Shown here in pieces: positions 1 to 7,912 of a stretch of 64,000 nucleotides of DNA (positions within the stretch are counted from its first letter, which is position 1; every line of letters begins with the position of its first letter). The notes under the pieces were generated by a model. It searched no databases. It saw nothing but the letters and a program-made list of their open reading frames with translations, and was not told the DNA's origin. Location of the stretch: NCBI GenBank assembly GCA_913057785.1, contig CAJXPD010000004.1, positions 25,835-89,834 of the forward strand. The letters run 5' to 3'. This DNA is from an uncultured Lewinella sp. GTDB taxonomy: Bacteria; Bacteroidota; Bacteroidia; Chitinophagales; Saprospiraceae. The translations under genes and the position numbers were made by a program.

Positions 1-82
1 CCACCTGCCGATTGGAGTGTATTTTTTGCGTTATGAGGTAAAAGGACAAATATTAAGTAAAGTAGTCTTGATTCAACGCTAG
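1..82 (+). CDS. 3' end of a T9SS-exported protein (partial)
   Basis: The first 82 bases hold an open frame that enters from the left edge and ends in TAG at 80-82. It reads HLPIGVYFLRYEVKG and then ILSKVVLIQR. This matches the end of a type A Por-secretion (T9SS) sorting domain, where 'LPxGvYfl' followed by a short strand and a basic last residue is usual. Such tails direct cargo through the T9SS outer-membrane translocon. It is too short for the ORF track, and nothing can be said about the rest of the protein. It converges on the next gene with only four bases between stop codons. Confidence 0.7.
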   Translation, partial: HLPIGVYFLRYEVKGQILSKVVLIQR

Positions 83-86
83 AGGA

Positions 87-1559
87 TTACTTTCTCTCCC
101 GATATTTTCGATTTTGATGGTAGGGCCAATTCCAGGAATAGATGCTTCTACCACTGCAAGCTCTCCTCATTTTTCGGTCTATTCGAGTTTTTAAGTTATT
201 GAATTGAATGGGGAACTGTTGTTGTAAGTGTTGTGCTTTTCGATCTAACAGGTAGGCATTCTGACTGGGTAAGTCATTAATGAGATACTGGATATCTAGG
301 TTTTTGGTATAGTTTGGATTCAGGTTTATTCTGGTGATCAATAGATTCCAGTTGATTAAACCAGCAGTAAGTAAGACTAGATACACGGCCCAGCTATTTC
401 TATGCCAGAGAAAATAGTGACTTTTTCTATCTCTAATCTTGAGCAATAAAGTCACCAGGCCTATCAATACAATCAATAGAAAGATGAATACCCCAATTCT
501 CTTATAGGTTAAACCGAAGTTATGCGTGTATTGGAAATTGCGAATGGCGACGGACAAAACCATAAACATATTTTGGCCCAGCCAGATGTACGCTAATTTC
601 TTAAGTCCTTCATTATCAGGAAAGAAGTTGAGATTTTTGCGAAAAATTACTAAGAGTATTATGGCAGCTAGTAAGATTGCGAAAATGAGTAGATTGGTAC
701 CCTCATGGACATATAAACTCAACTCTGAAGCACTTAGGGCCCTTCTGCTAAACCATACATATACTAAGTCGGTCAGGTTTACAAGACAAATCAATGCATT
801 TAGCAAAGTCAAGGTGATAATGCTTAGCTTAAATCTGCTTTTCAAAATAAGCGGACTAAAGAAGGAAAGGAATCTCTTCTTTCGATTTCTGATTAGGTCA
901 GTATGTAGCTGATCTTGCCGTTTTGATAGGGAATTACTAAATGGATGTTTGAAGAACATAGCACCTACTAATAAGAAACCAATTAAGAATAAAGCAACTT
1001 GTTCAAAGGCAATACTTTGGTTATTTGGAGTGAAAATGAAATCGAAAACTGTATCTACCATTCCTGCAAACTTGTCATTGGCTAAGTAGTAGATCAATAA
1101 GAAAAGAGTGAACAAGCCCAAGGGGATCGACCAGCCCACCGCTTTTTTGATGGTGTAATGTGGACTATTTGTCCAATGTATAGCCCCGGTATATTCTCGC
1201 ACCATTCTCAAGGGAACAAATATTAGACTAGCCAGGCTAGCGGTGAATGCTAAAGGGAGAAATCGAATACTGGCATGTTTAATGAACCCGATAAAAAGAA
1301 GAATCGATACCCAATACATGCTTTTAGCTAAAACCGTATCATTCCCGACCACGGCTAGGGCAGACAAGAAAGCGCCCACTGCAGTAATGGCCACTTCCTT
1401 TTGGTAAGGACCCGTTTGATAGGTCGTAGCAAATGCTAGGAGTAGAATAGGAACAACAAAGAAGAGAGCGTTTAATCCCATATCTTCCTGATAAAATATG
1501 AAAGTACACCAGGCTCCACCGGCCACTACCAGTATAAGTTTAATTATTGCTGATCGCAT
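87..1559 (-). CDS. DUF4173/DUF4153-type polytopic membrane protein
   Basis: A 490-residue protein with about a dozen hydrophobic segments along most of its length and a basic, tyrosine-rich C-terminus. The middle and C-terminal parts (about residues 250-400, with LSASELSLYVHEG and 'WLGQNMFMVLS') look like the DUF4153/DUF4173 family of inner-membrane proteins, whose function is unknown. The ATG lies inside the last codons of the DUF1361 gene (16-bp overlap), so the two are almost certainly co-transcribed and translationally coupled. The last 25 residues are low-complexity and basic. An alternative frame is open there, but I see no clear sign of a frameshift. Confidence 0.7.
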   Translation of the reverse strand: MRSAIIKLILVVAGGAWCTFIFYQEDMGLNALFFVVPILLLAFATTYQTGPYQKEVAITAVGAFLSALAVVGNDTVLAKSMYWVSILLFIGFIKHASIRFLPLAFTASLASLIFVPLRMVREYTGAIHWTNSPHYTIKKAVGWSIPLGLFTLFLLIYYLANDKFAGMVDTVFDFIFTPNNQSIAFEQVALFLIGFLLVGAMFFKHPFSNSLSKRQDQLHTDLIRNRKKRFLSFFSPLILKSRFKLSIITLTLLNALICLVNLTDLVYVWFSRRALSASELSLYVHEGTNLLIFAILLAAIILLVIFRKNLNFFPDNEGLKKLAYIWLGQNMFMVLSVAIRNFQYTHNFGLTYKRIGVFIFLLIVLIGLVTLLLKIRDRKSHYFLWHRNSWAVYLVLLTAGLINWNLLITRINLNPNYTKNLDIQYLINDLPSQNAYLLDRKAQHLQQQFPIQFNNLKTRIDRKMRRACSGRSIYSWNWPYHQNRKYRERK

Positions 1560-2242
1560 AAGACTTGATTTTTAGAAGAAAGGAAAACGATCGATAGAAA
1601 AGCTGAAAATAACATGGCCATGCCCCAGATGTTTTTGTAGGTCACTGGGTTAACTAGTAATGAATAGATGTCATCAATAATCATAAATGGCTGCGCCAGT
1701 AGATCCCAACTATTCCAGCGCAGAAACCGACCGGCCGCAATTCCAAAACTGCAAAGCAGAATAACAGAGAGAATGATTAGTAAACTCCATCTACTCCCCC
1801 ACTTTTCTTCTAAAACAGCAGCGATCAATTGAAGTGAGCCAATAGCAAAAAGCAAGCCGCTCCAGGCAAAAGCAAAAAAAGTAAAGGTATCATACCATAA
1901 AGGCATAAAAGCTCTTGGACGGATATGTATCAAATCAGTGATTAGGTAGGGCGCATTGGGGAGGAAGGCTAACCAAACTAAGATGCTAGGCCAAAGTAAC
2001 CACTTTGCCTGTGGTCGATCTCTGTAGTGATAAATACCTAGTGCCAGGACAAAGGGAACTAAAGCTAGAAATAGATTCCAGATCAAGAACAAAAAGGTGT
2101 CGCTCCTATACATAATGATATTGTCCAAACTAGCCAGCGGTTCCCAACTTGTTCCTACAAATAAATTTCTAAATATGATGAGGCATCCGTCGAAAAAAAG
2201 CAGAAGAGAGAGAAAACGTAGATGCTTGATAGAGATATGCAT
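1544..2242 (-). CDS. DUF1361 membrane protein
   Basis: A 232-residue integral membrane protein with about seven hydrophobic segments. The signature 'FLPNAPYLITDLIHI', followed by WYDTFTFF and later RFLRWNSWDL, is characteristic of DUF1361, a family of predicted inner-membrane proteins with no assigned activity. It is the upstream member of a two-gene unit with the DUF4173 protein (16-bp overlap). The gap to the Coq4-like gene upstream is only 16 bp, so all three may share a transcript started at the element at 2798-2820. Confidence 0.78.
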   Translation of the reverse strand: MHISIKHLRFLSLLLFFDGCLIIFRNLFVGTSWEPLASLDNIIMYRSDTFLFLIWNLFLALVPFVLALGIYHYRDRPQAKWLLWPSILVWLAFLPNAPYLITDLIHIRPRAFMPLWYDTFTFFAFAWSGLLFAIGSLQLIAAVLEEKWGSRWSLLIILSVILLCSFGIAAGRFLRWNSWDLLAQPFMIIDDIYSLLVNPVTYKNIWGMAMLFSAFLSIVFLSSKNQVLCDQQ

Positions 2243-2258
2243 TTCTTGGGTGATTTTT

Positions 2259-2795
2259 CTAAAATATTGATTTATAATATGTTGAGGGTTCCTTTGCTAT
2301 AAATGACTTCATCTCTCCCAAAGGTTCATCTAGAAGATATTCAAAGTACCAGCGGTGAACAGGACGAAGGTTTTTTCCTCTCTGGTAAGCTTCTCTAAAG
2401 CTGGTCCAGAACTCGGGAAATGCTAATAGGGCTATGGTAGCTGTACCAAAGGCATATGGACTTTTTTTTCCATTTCCCAGGAGACAGAATTGCATTTGAG
2501 CTTCAGCTATCACATGTGGCTCGTAGTCTAGCAATACATGGAATACATCATGATTTTCTAATTTAGGAATCAGCTTCAGATCATTTGCCAATAAAAATTC
2601 ACCGAGACATCTGCCAAGACTGCCTTCAGGATATTGTAGCAATAACTCTCGCCTAGTTTGCCAAGCCGGCCGACCCCTTTTGAACCCCTTGAGATAAAGT
2701 GGATAGGACCATTTTACTAAATGTATCATAATCTTTTCTCGGAGCCTGAATAAGGGCCAGCCGGTGGACACGGGAGTGCGCGTTAAGTATTTCAT
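2259..2795 (-). CDS. Coq4-family zinc-site protein
   Basis: A 178-residue soluble protein. At residues 82-98 it has HDVFH, an eleven-residue spacer and then E, which is the HDxxH-x11-E metal-ligand motif of the COQ4 family. The following 'FCLLGNGKKSPYAFG' also fits bacterial Coq4-like proteins. Eukaryotic Coq4 acts in ubiquinone synthesis, and bacteria of this phylum normally make menaquinone, so a ubiquinone role should not be assumed. A start at the internal ATG (2729, MIHLVKW) is a real alternative. The annotated ATG lies only two bases from the operator-like element at 2798-2820, and the first 22 residues look unlike the family core. Confidence 0.75.
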   Translation of the reverse strand: MKYLTRTPVSTGWPLFRLREKIMIHLVKWSYPLYLKGFKRGRPAWQTRRELLLQYPEGSLGRCLGEFLLANDLKLIPKLENHDVFHVLLDYEPHVIAEAQMQFCLLGNGKKSPYAFGTATIALLAFPEFWTSFREAYQRGKNLRPVHRWYFEYLLDEPLGEMKSFIAKEPSTYYKSIF

Positions 2796-2797
2796 TT

Positions 2798-2820
2798 AAA
2801 AGTACTTTGAAATTCAAAGT
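2798..2820 (-). promoter_or_regulatory. Operator-like element, copy 1 (upstream of coq4-like gene)
   Basis: Read on the minus strand it is ACTTTG, five bases, CAAAGT, then ACTTTT, so three alternating half-sites that include the perfect palindrome AAAGTACTTT. An almost identical 23-mer (one difference) lies at 3835-3857. Sharing between two promoters, one of which serves a winged-helix regulator, suggests a regulator binding site. This is inference; no binding data are visible. Confidence 0.6.
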
Positions 2821-2836
2821 TAAAAGACAAAAAAAT

Positions 2837-3139
2837 TTACGAACGCATATTTAGGAGTTGTTCTAGGGCATTCAGGTGTTCATTGAAAGATTGCCTTCCT
2901 AAGGCTGTGACGCGGTAGGAAGTATTGGGCTTTCGACCAACAAACTGTTTTCTGACTTCTATATATGCTTTAGATTCCAGGGCCTTTAGATGGGAAGCCA
3001 AGTTCCCATCCGTTACCTCTAGTGTTTGCTTTAATGTCTTAAAATCTACCCAATCATTAACCAACAAGATCGACATGATGCCAAGTCGAATTCGGTGGTC
3101 GAAGGTCTTATTGAGATTGGTGATAATATTCTTCATCAA
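2837..3139 (-). CDS. Winged-helix transcriptional regulator (HTH_34 type)
   Basis: A 100-residue single-domain winged-helix protein. Residues 15-55 carry the recognition region (DFKTLKQTLEVTDGNLASHL), and residues 60-80 form the wing with KQFVGRKPNTSYRVTALG. This is the compact 'DNA-binding domain only' ArsR/MarR-like type (HTH_34) common in Bacteroidota. It follows the membrane-protein gene by four bases, so the two form an operon. The gene lies between two near-identical palindromic elements (2798-2820 and 3835-3857), which makes autoregulation plus control of the Coq4-like gene plausible. Two start codons are adjacent (MMKN). Confidence 0.82.
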   Translation of the reverse strand: MMKNIITNLNKTFDHRIRLGIMSILLVNDWVDFKTLKQTLEVTDGNLASHLKALESKAYIEVRKQFVGRKPNTSYRVTALGRQSFNEHLNALEQLLNMRS

Positions 3140-3143
3140 GTAA

Positions 3144-3821
3144 TTATTGCCTGGCTAATTTTGTGGTAACACGATCAGGTTTCTCATATTTCCAATACAT
3201 CATCATTCCGTAGAGGATATGCAGAATACCGAAACCAATGGCCCAAAACTCTAGACCATATCCCAAATTGAAGACTGCAATTACCCCTAAGCTAATTTCT
3301 AGAATGCCAAGATAGTAAATATCATGTAAGGTAAATTTACTGGCATTAACTAGTGCTAACCCATAAAAAATTAAGGTAGCTGGAGCTATCAAGCCTGCTA
3401 AGCCGTGTTGGAAAAGGGCGACGCAAAATAAGCCCCCAGCTATTAGGGGGATAGCCAAATTAATTAGGAGTCTTTTGCTGAGAGCATCCCATATCGGTTG
3501 GCCCTTTCGTTTGGCTTTGCGGGTCGTGAAGTAGATTCCAGAACAGATAGCACCCAAGAGAACGAGCGAACCCGTTGCTAAAAAGAAGCTTACATAATCT
3601 ATGCCCCATTTATCTGCCGATGCTGCAATCTCATAGTAAGTCTTCTTGTTTTCGAATGGAGTTACTCCCAGATAAACATAGACTGCCGTAGCTCCAGCTA
3701 GCGCAAATAAACCAGCTGCCACTCCGGAAAGACCGCTCAAAGAAATGAAACGAGAAGAACGTTCCATGAGGGAACGAATCTCACTGAGCGTTTTCAAATG
3801 GTTCTCTTGTGTCTTAGTCAT
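3144..3821 (-). CDS. Hypothetical four- to six-helix membrane protein paired with HTH regulator
   Basis: The track ORF begins at 3854, but that start lies inside the repeated operator element. The ATG at 3821 (MTKTQENHLKTLSEIR) is preferred, giving 225 residues. A soluble N-terminal helix with SEIRSLMERSSRF is followed by about six hydrophobic segments and a short basic tail. I recognise the general type, small Bacteroidota membrane proteins encoded just upstream of a winged-helix regulator, but cannot name a family. Because it is co-transcribed with the regulator, it may act as its membrane partner or signal input. That is inference from position. Confidence 0.65.
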   Translation of the reverse strand: MTKTQENHLKTLSEIRSLMERSSRFISLSGLSGVAAGLFALAGATAVYVYLGVTPFENKKTYYEIAASADKWGIDYVSFFLATGSLVLLGAICSGIYFTTRKAKRKGQPIWDALSKRLLINLAIPLIAGGLFCVALFQHGLAGLIAPATLIFYGLALVNASKFTLHDIYYLGILEISLGVIAVFNLGYGLEFWAIGFGILHILYGMMMYWKYEKPDRVTTKLARQ

Positions 3822-3834
3822 GAGCGAAGATTGT

Positions 3835-3857
3835 AAAAGTACTTTGAAATACAAAGT
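3835..3857 (-). promoter_or_regulatory. Operator-like element, copy 2 (upstream of membrane protein/HTH operon)
   Basis: It matches the element at 2798-2820 at 22 of 23 positions, with the same order and spacing of ACTTTG, CAAAGT and ACTTTT half-sites on the minus strand. It ends 13 bases before the preferred ATG at 3821, so a protein bound here would cover the promoter or leader of the regulator's own operon. Confidence 0.6.
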
Positions 3858-3903
3858 AAGTTTATTTTGATAAGAGATGCAAGTTTTTCAATGGCTCAAA
3901 GAA

Positions 3904-3938
3904 AAAAGCGATTCCGTATTTGACACGGAATCGCTTTT
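3904..3938 (-). terminator. Rho-independent terminator after the M28 peptidase gene
   Basis: A perfect 14-bp stem (AAAAGCGATTCCGT with ACGGAATCGCTTTT) around a seven-base loop. On the minus strand it is followed by a run of Ts. It sits 47 bases beyond the stop of the peptidase gene and before the next minus-strand operon. Confidence 0.88.
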
Positions 3939-3984
3939 CTCTCAGCTAATGTTGATGCATTAGCCATGCAAATTCTTGCTTATT

Positions 3985-5583
3985 CTATCTCCTGCGCTCT
4001 CCTGCATTTTCAACTTTCTCTTCAGCCATTTTCAATGACTTTCTCGGGAGCATCTCATCTCTTTGAGCCGTATGGAATACAAAGGAAGCAACGATAGTAG
4101 CTGCCTGAGCTAAATCTTCTTCGATTAGGTGATCGAAGTTATCCATGTTAGAGTGGTGGGTACGATTAAAATAGGCAACCCCATCTTGGATGAATTGGAA
4201 GCCTGGAATACCAACGGCATCAAAAGCTAAGTGATCCGTACCACCCGTATTGGACATAGTAAGGGTTGTAGCTTCAAGATCTTTGAATGGATCTAACCAT
4301 CTTCGGAAGATGGGGGCTACCCCTGAATTACCTTGCATATATACTCCACGGATTTTACCCGTTCCATTATCAAGATTATAGTAAGCGGATATTTTTGATT
4401 GATCTGGCTTCAGGCTCTGAGGAGTGTAGCTGTTGGGCGGGAATTCAGCAAAGTGGTCTTTGACATAAGCTCGAGAACCAAGAAGTCCTTGCTCCTCCCC
4501 TGTCCATAACGCCAAACGAAGGGTTCTTCGAGGTTTAATGCCACTTTCTTTGATGGTCTGCAGGAGGATTCGTGCAGCTTCCATCATTACAGTAGAACCA
4601 GCTCCATTATCGGTAGCTCCAGTACCAGCATGCCAAGAATCAAAGTGCGCCCCAAACATTACTACCTCATCCTTTAGATCTGTTCCTGGAATTTCAGCAA
4701 TGATGTTGTGTTCCATTTCATCAGGGTTGGTATATTGAGCTTTAAGTTCCATACTCAATTCTACTTTAATCCCTTTCTGATGTAGTCTAAGTAGTCTATT
4801 GTAATGCTCCACGGACAATGTCGCCTGAGGAACTACTTTCGCATCTTTATCCTGTGCACGGCCCTCAGCTGCCCAAGCACGAGAAACGAAGACGGTTCCT
4901 AAGTCACCTTTGTAACTTCTATCTAAAACTGCTAAAGGTTTTTCTTCATATAAGAATTTACGCAAGGCTTGATTGAAGGAGAACCCGCCTAGGTTTCGGA
5001 AATTCCTTCGAGGTCTTGGCGTAGGCTCTGGTGCATTCGCTAACTTTAAGAGGCTTTCAGAATCATGTCTTTTTGCTAGTGGGTCAAACCATTCTTTGGT
5101 ATTACGAATAGTATCCAGTAGCACAAACTTGCCTTTAAGTTTGCCTTTGTAGGCATCAAGGTCTTCAATTCTATCCGCCTGTAGATAGATCACCTCACCT
5201 GTAACTTCGCCTTTGGTAGATGGAGACCAGGCTTTAGGATAGGCGATGATTGGCCAATAACTCGGGGTTTTGGCATGCATCTCGAAATGTTGCATTTCCC
5301 AGCCACGGCCAAAAGGGCCCCACTGCTCCAAATGAACATTTTCCATACCCCATTCTTTGAGGGTCTTTTGTGCCCAGTCGGTAGCTTTGTCTAACATGGG
5401 AGATCCAGTCAATCTTGGACCATAGACATCTGTCATCCAGCCTGCGATTTCCATCGCTTGGCTTTCATCCAAACCGTGTTTACGGATGATTTCATTAATT
5501 TCTTCATTGACGGGCTCTTGTGCCATTAGGCCTGTACTCAGGACTAGGCAAATGAAAAGAAAGTAAGTTGTTCTGATATTCAT
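3985..5583 (-). CDS. Secreted M28-family zinc metallopeptidase (carboxypeptidase Q-like)
   Basis: A 532-residue exported peptidase. Residues 1-21 are a signal peptide (MNIRTTYFLFICLVLSTGLMAQ). A protease-associated-like region (about 120-260) precedes the M28 catalytic part. Visible metal and catalytic residues are His in 'FGAHFDSWHAG' (about 312), Asp in ATDNGAGST (about 324), the Glu pair in WTGEEQGLLGS (about 362), Asp in GGTDHLAFDA (about 448) and His in NRTHHSNMDN (about 477). All two-zinc ligands therefore look intact. The likely role is periplasmic or extracellular aminopeptidase or dipeptidase activity on peptides. It is transcribed alone, with hairpin terminators on both sides. Confidence 0.9.
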   Translation of the reverse strand: MNIRTTYFLFICLVLSTGLMAQEPVNEEINEIIRKHGLDESQAMEIAGWMTDVYGPRLTGSPMLDKATDWAQKTLKEWGMENVHLEQWGPFGRGWEMQHFEMHAKTPSYWPIIAYPKAWSPSTKGEVTGEVIYLQADRIEDLDAYKGKLKGKFVLLDTIRNTKEWFDPLAKRHDSESLLKLANAPEPTPRPRRNFRNLGGFSFNQALRKFLYEEKPLAVLDRSYKGDLGTVFVSRAWAAEGRAQDKDAKVVPQATLSVEHYNRLLRLHQKGIKVELSMELKAQYTNPDEMEHNIIAEIPGTDLKDEVVMFGAHFDSWHAGTGATDNGAGSTVMMEAARILLQTIKESGIKPRRTLRLALWTGEEQGLLGSRAYVKDHFAEFPPNSYTPQSLKPDQSKISAYYNLDNGTGKIRGVYMQGNSGVAPIFRRWLDPFKDLEATTLTMSNTGGTDHLAFDAVGIPGFQFIQDGVAYFNRTHHSNMDNFDHLIEEDLAQAATIVASFVFHTAQRDEMLPRKSLKMAEEKVENAGERRR

Positions 5584-5707
5584 ACTATTAATAATTTGGC
5601 TAAACTAAATTTCAGAGAGAGGTTTTGAGGGGAGTAAGAACGCGGCGTTTTAGACTAGAAATCATACTTTTGGAAGCAGCCGAGCGTTCCTCTTGTTTTC
5701 TAAAACA

Positions 5708-5750
5708 AAAATAACCCAGACTTTAAAATTACTAAAGTCTGGGTTATTTT
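5708..5750 (-). terminator. Terminator after the small lipoprotein gene
   Basis: A perfect 18-bp stem (AAAATAACCCAGACTTTA and its complement) with a seven-base loop. T-rich sequence follows on the minus strand. It lies about 110 bases past the stop of the lipoprotein gene at 5862. Confidence 0.88.
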
Positions 5751-5861
5751 ATGGAGCTAGCTTCCCCCCAATAGAAAAAAAGCAGCTTTTGACATTACAA
5801 TTCAAACCCATCGGTCAAGGGAATGGATTGATATCATTTACTATATCTGTAAACAGAAAAC

Positions 5862-6254
5862 TTAGAATCCAACTTCTATGACCACTCTCTTTTTCTCTTC
5901 TACATTAACCTTAGCATTGTGATCACCGTAATTGCAACTAACTTTCAAGTTGTATATATGAGCTGGAATATCTTTAAAAACGGTAAAGCCTCCTGCTGTT
6001 GTAAGTGCCTCGTAAGTCACTTCGCCTTCTGCAGTCATTGCTTGGATCGTAACCACAGCGTTGGCAATTGGAGCTTTAGTATTGCAGGCACCATTGCAGT
6101 CATTATGTTCCTCTTCATTGACAGAAACATTGACTAACAATTGAGTAACTTGTTCAACAGCTCCTATTTCATCAATTGGCTGTATGCTCTCCTGATTCTT
6201 AGAGCAAGCCATTACAAAAAGGGATAGAAAGAGAAAGTAGAGTAATTTTTTCAT
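5862..6254 (-). CDS. Small lipoprotein with Ig-like/CarboxypepD-type fold
   Basis: A 130-residue protein with a lipoprotein signal (MKKLLYFLFLSLFVMAC, cleavage before Cys17). The mature part has a short cysteine-containing acidic stretch (HNDCNGACNTKAP) and then a beta-rich region. 'IANAVVTIQAMT...GGFTVFKDIPAHIYNLKVS' has the look of a carboxypeptidase-regulatory-like beta sandwich. No family name can be given with confidence. It is monocistronic, followed by a strong terminator, and diverges from the injection-system cluster. Whether the two are functionally linked is unknown. Confidence 0.7.
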   Translation of the reverse strand: MKKLLYFLFLSLFVMACSKNQESIQPIDEIGAVEQVTQLLVNVSVNEEEHNDCNGACNTKAPIANAVVTIQAMTAEGEVTYEALTTAGGFTVFKDIPAHIYNLKVSCNYGDHNAKVNVEEKKRVVIEVGF

Positions 6255-6660
6255 AACGAAGAGTTTTAGGTGTCGGGAAAATCAGGAAATGGTACTGTGA
6301 TTTTACCTTATCTCCTTTAAATATAAGGAATTAGCAGCGCAAGTTAGAGGGGAAGAATGAGGCTTTTTTGAAATGTCGCCAGGTTTACACTTCTAAAGCT
6401 AAAGAAGGTCTGGTTGAATTATAGTTTGTGCCAAAATGAGAAAATATCTTAATCCAAATTGCTTTTTCTTCCATATGTTCTTAAATTTAGAGGCGTCAGA
6501 TTAAATGTAGGTTATGAATTGCTCATTGTATCCTCCTTCATTATGAGTAGTTGAGCTTACGCACTTCCTCATATCATTCTTCTAGTTAAGTCTCCAAAAA
6601 ATAAGGTTATTGCCATGCTTGGCGCTGTAATTATATGTTCTTTTCAAAGAAATTAAATCT
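6255..6660. other. Intergenic region between the lipoprotein and the injection-system cluster
   Basis: About 400 bases with no convincing ORF. It must hold the divergent promoters of the lipoprotein gene (minus) and of the 410-aa gene heading the contractile cluster (plus). I could not find a clean TTTG/TAnnTTTG promoter pair, tRNA or strong hairpin here. Confidence 0.5.
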
Positions 6661-7893
6661 ATGAATAAGAAATATCATTTGCTGTGTAAGGTCATTATCC
6701 AGCACAGCTATTTTTTGGAAGGTCATGCCCATGTAAGCCTGGAGCCAACTATAGAGTCTTCCAGGTTGATGCAACAATATGATTTGCGGATTAGAAGAGT
6801 TACGGGAGGAATAGAGCTCTACTATGGAGAGGCTGTAGGGAAGTCTTTTTTACAACTAATGGACAAAGTGTTTGTCTTGAATTTCATATTGAGGACATCT
6901 GATCCATATTGGAGCAATTATACGAACCTCCCTCTTTTGGGAAACAGTAACAGAATGCTCTTCTTTTCTAATACCAAAACGGCAATCTCTTCCAAAGGCA
7001 ATACTTTATTGCATCAAAATGAATGGGTGTCATCAGTCGATTACAAGCCGTTTCTATCCAATATTTACGTAAGAGCACTGTCCTCTACTTCGAATGAACC
7101 TGAGTTTAAGTTAATGGACTCTCAGCGAAGTATCTACTCCGAGAAACAGGTGTCAGGTTGGAGGGTTTCACCTAAAGAAGAGGACCGACCAGCACTACTA
7201 GAATTGAAACTAGATACTTTTGCAATAGGAGAATATTCCTTTGAAATAGATGGTGTAGTTCAAAAATTTGTACATATGCCGCAATCAGAGGCACTGAGAA
7301 GCCTTGGTATCGTTGAACTTGCGGTGGGGGAAGTACAAGTAGACGGAGAAAACCTTCATCTACTGCAAAAGGACGAGCAAGTGGTTCCTGCTACTTATGA
7401 AATCCTATTTGAGGCTCGAGAAACGGTTTGGCGCTATTATCTAGTTAACCATAAGGAGATAGATACGGAAACCATTATGATAAAAGAGGGAGTGACGGGC
7501 CAAGCTAATGGAAAAGAAGTAGGAGTAATCCGTCCAATACAATTAGAGGGGAAAGAATTGAGTAATGGAGAAAAAGCAACTCTAGTCGAATTGCAGAAGG
7601 CTAGAGCCTTAAGTGAAAGCCCTACAGGTTTTCTACACCTGACGGCAAGTGTTTTGAATTCAAATACTGGCGAAGAAGAGGTATTGAGCCTTAACCTACC
7701 GCTGGCTAACGGGACACAGATTATTCCCAAAATTCAGGAAAGCCAAGTAAATAATACTGTAGAAGAGGACGATCATTTGTTACAAAGAGAACAAGGAAAA
7801 GATCTAGAAATTGTTGAGGACTTAAATGCCGTTTTTCCAAAACAGCTCAAAATAGTCCAGCGTGTATACTCCGACATATACGTGTATTTATAA
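6661..7893 (+). CDS. Unknown 410-aa protein, first gene of the contractile injection cluster
   Basis: No signal peptide or membrane segment is seen, and the predicted structure is beta-rich. The N-terminal 120 residues contain a recurring-looking pattern: 'LLCKVIIQHSYFLEGHA', then 'FVLNFILRTSDPYWSNYTNL' and MLFFSNT. A second beta part around residue 255 has ETVWRYYLV, and the last 40 residues are acidic and charged. The sheath gene starts 19 bases downstream, so this protein is very probably produced with the contractile structure. It is not a recognisable DUF4255 terminator, baseplate wedge, LysM or ATPase protein. A structural accessory or a baseplate, fibre or adaptor role is possible. I do not recognise the family. 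Confidence 0.6.
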   Translation: MNKKYHLLCKVIIQHSYFLEGHAHVSLEPTIESSRLMQQYDLRIRRVTGGIELYYGEAVGKSFLQLMDKVFVLNFILRTSDPYWSNYTNLPLLGNSNRMLFFSNTKTAISSKGNTLLHQNEWVSSVDYKPFLSNIYVRALSSTSNEPEFKLMDSQRSIYSEKQVSGWRVSPKEEDRPALLELKLDTFAIGEYSFEIDGVVQKFVHMPQSEALRSLGIVELAVGEVQVDGENLHLLQKDEQVVPATYEILFEARETVWRYYLVNHKEIDTETIMIKEGVTGQANGKEVGVIRPIQLEGKELSNGEKATLVELQKARALSESPTGFLHLTASVLNSNTGEEEVLSLNLPLANGTQIIPKIQESQVNNTVEEDDHLLQREQGKDLEIVEDLNAVFPKQLKIVQRVYSDIYVYL

Positions 7894-7912
7894 ACTTTAA
7901 AACCTAATCCGC

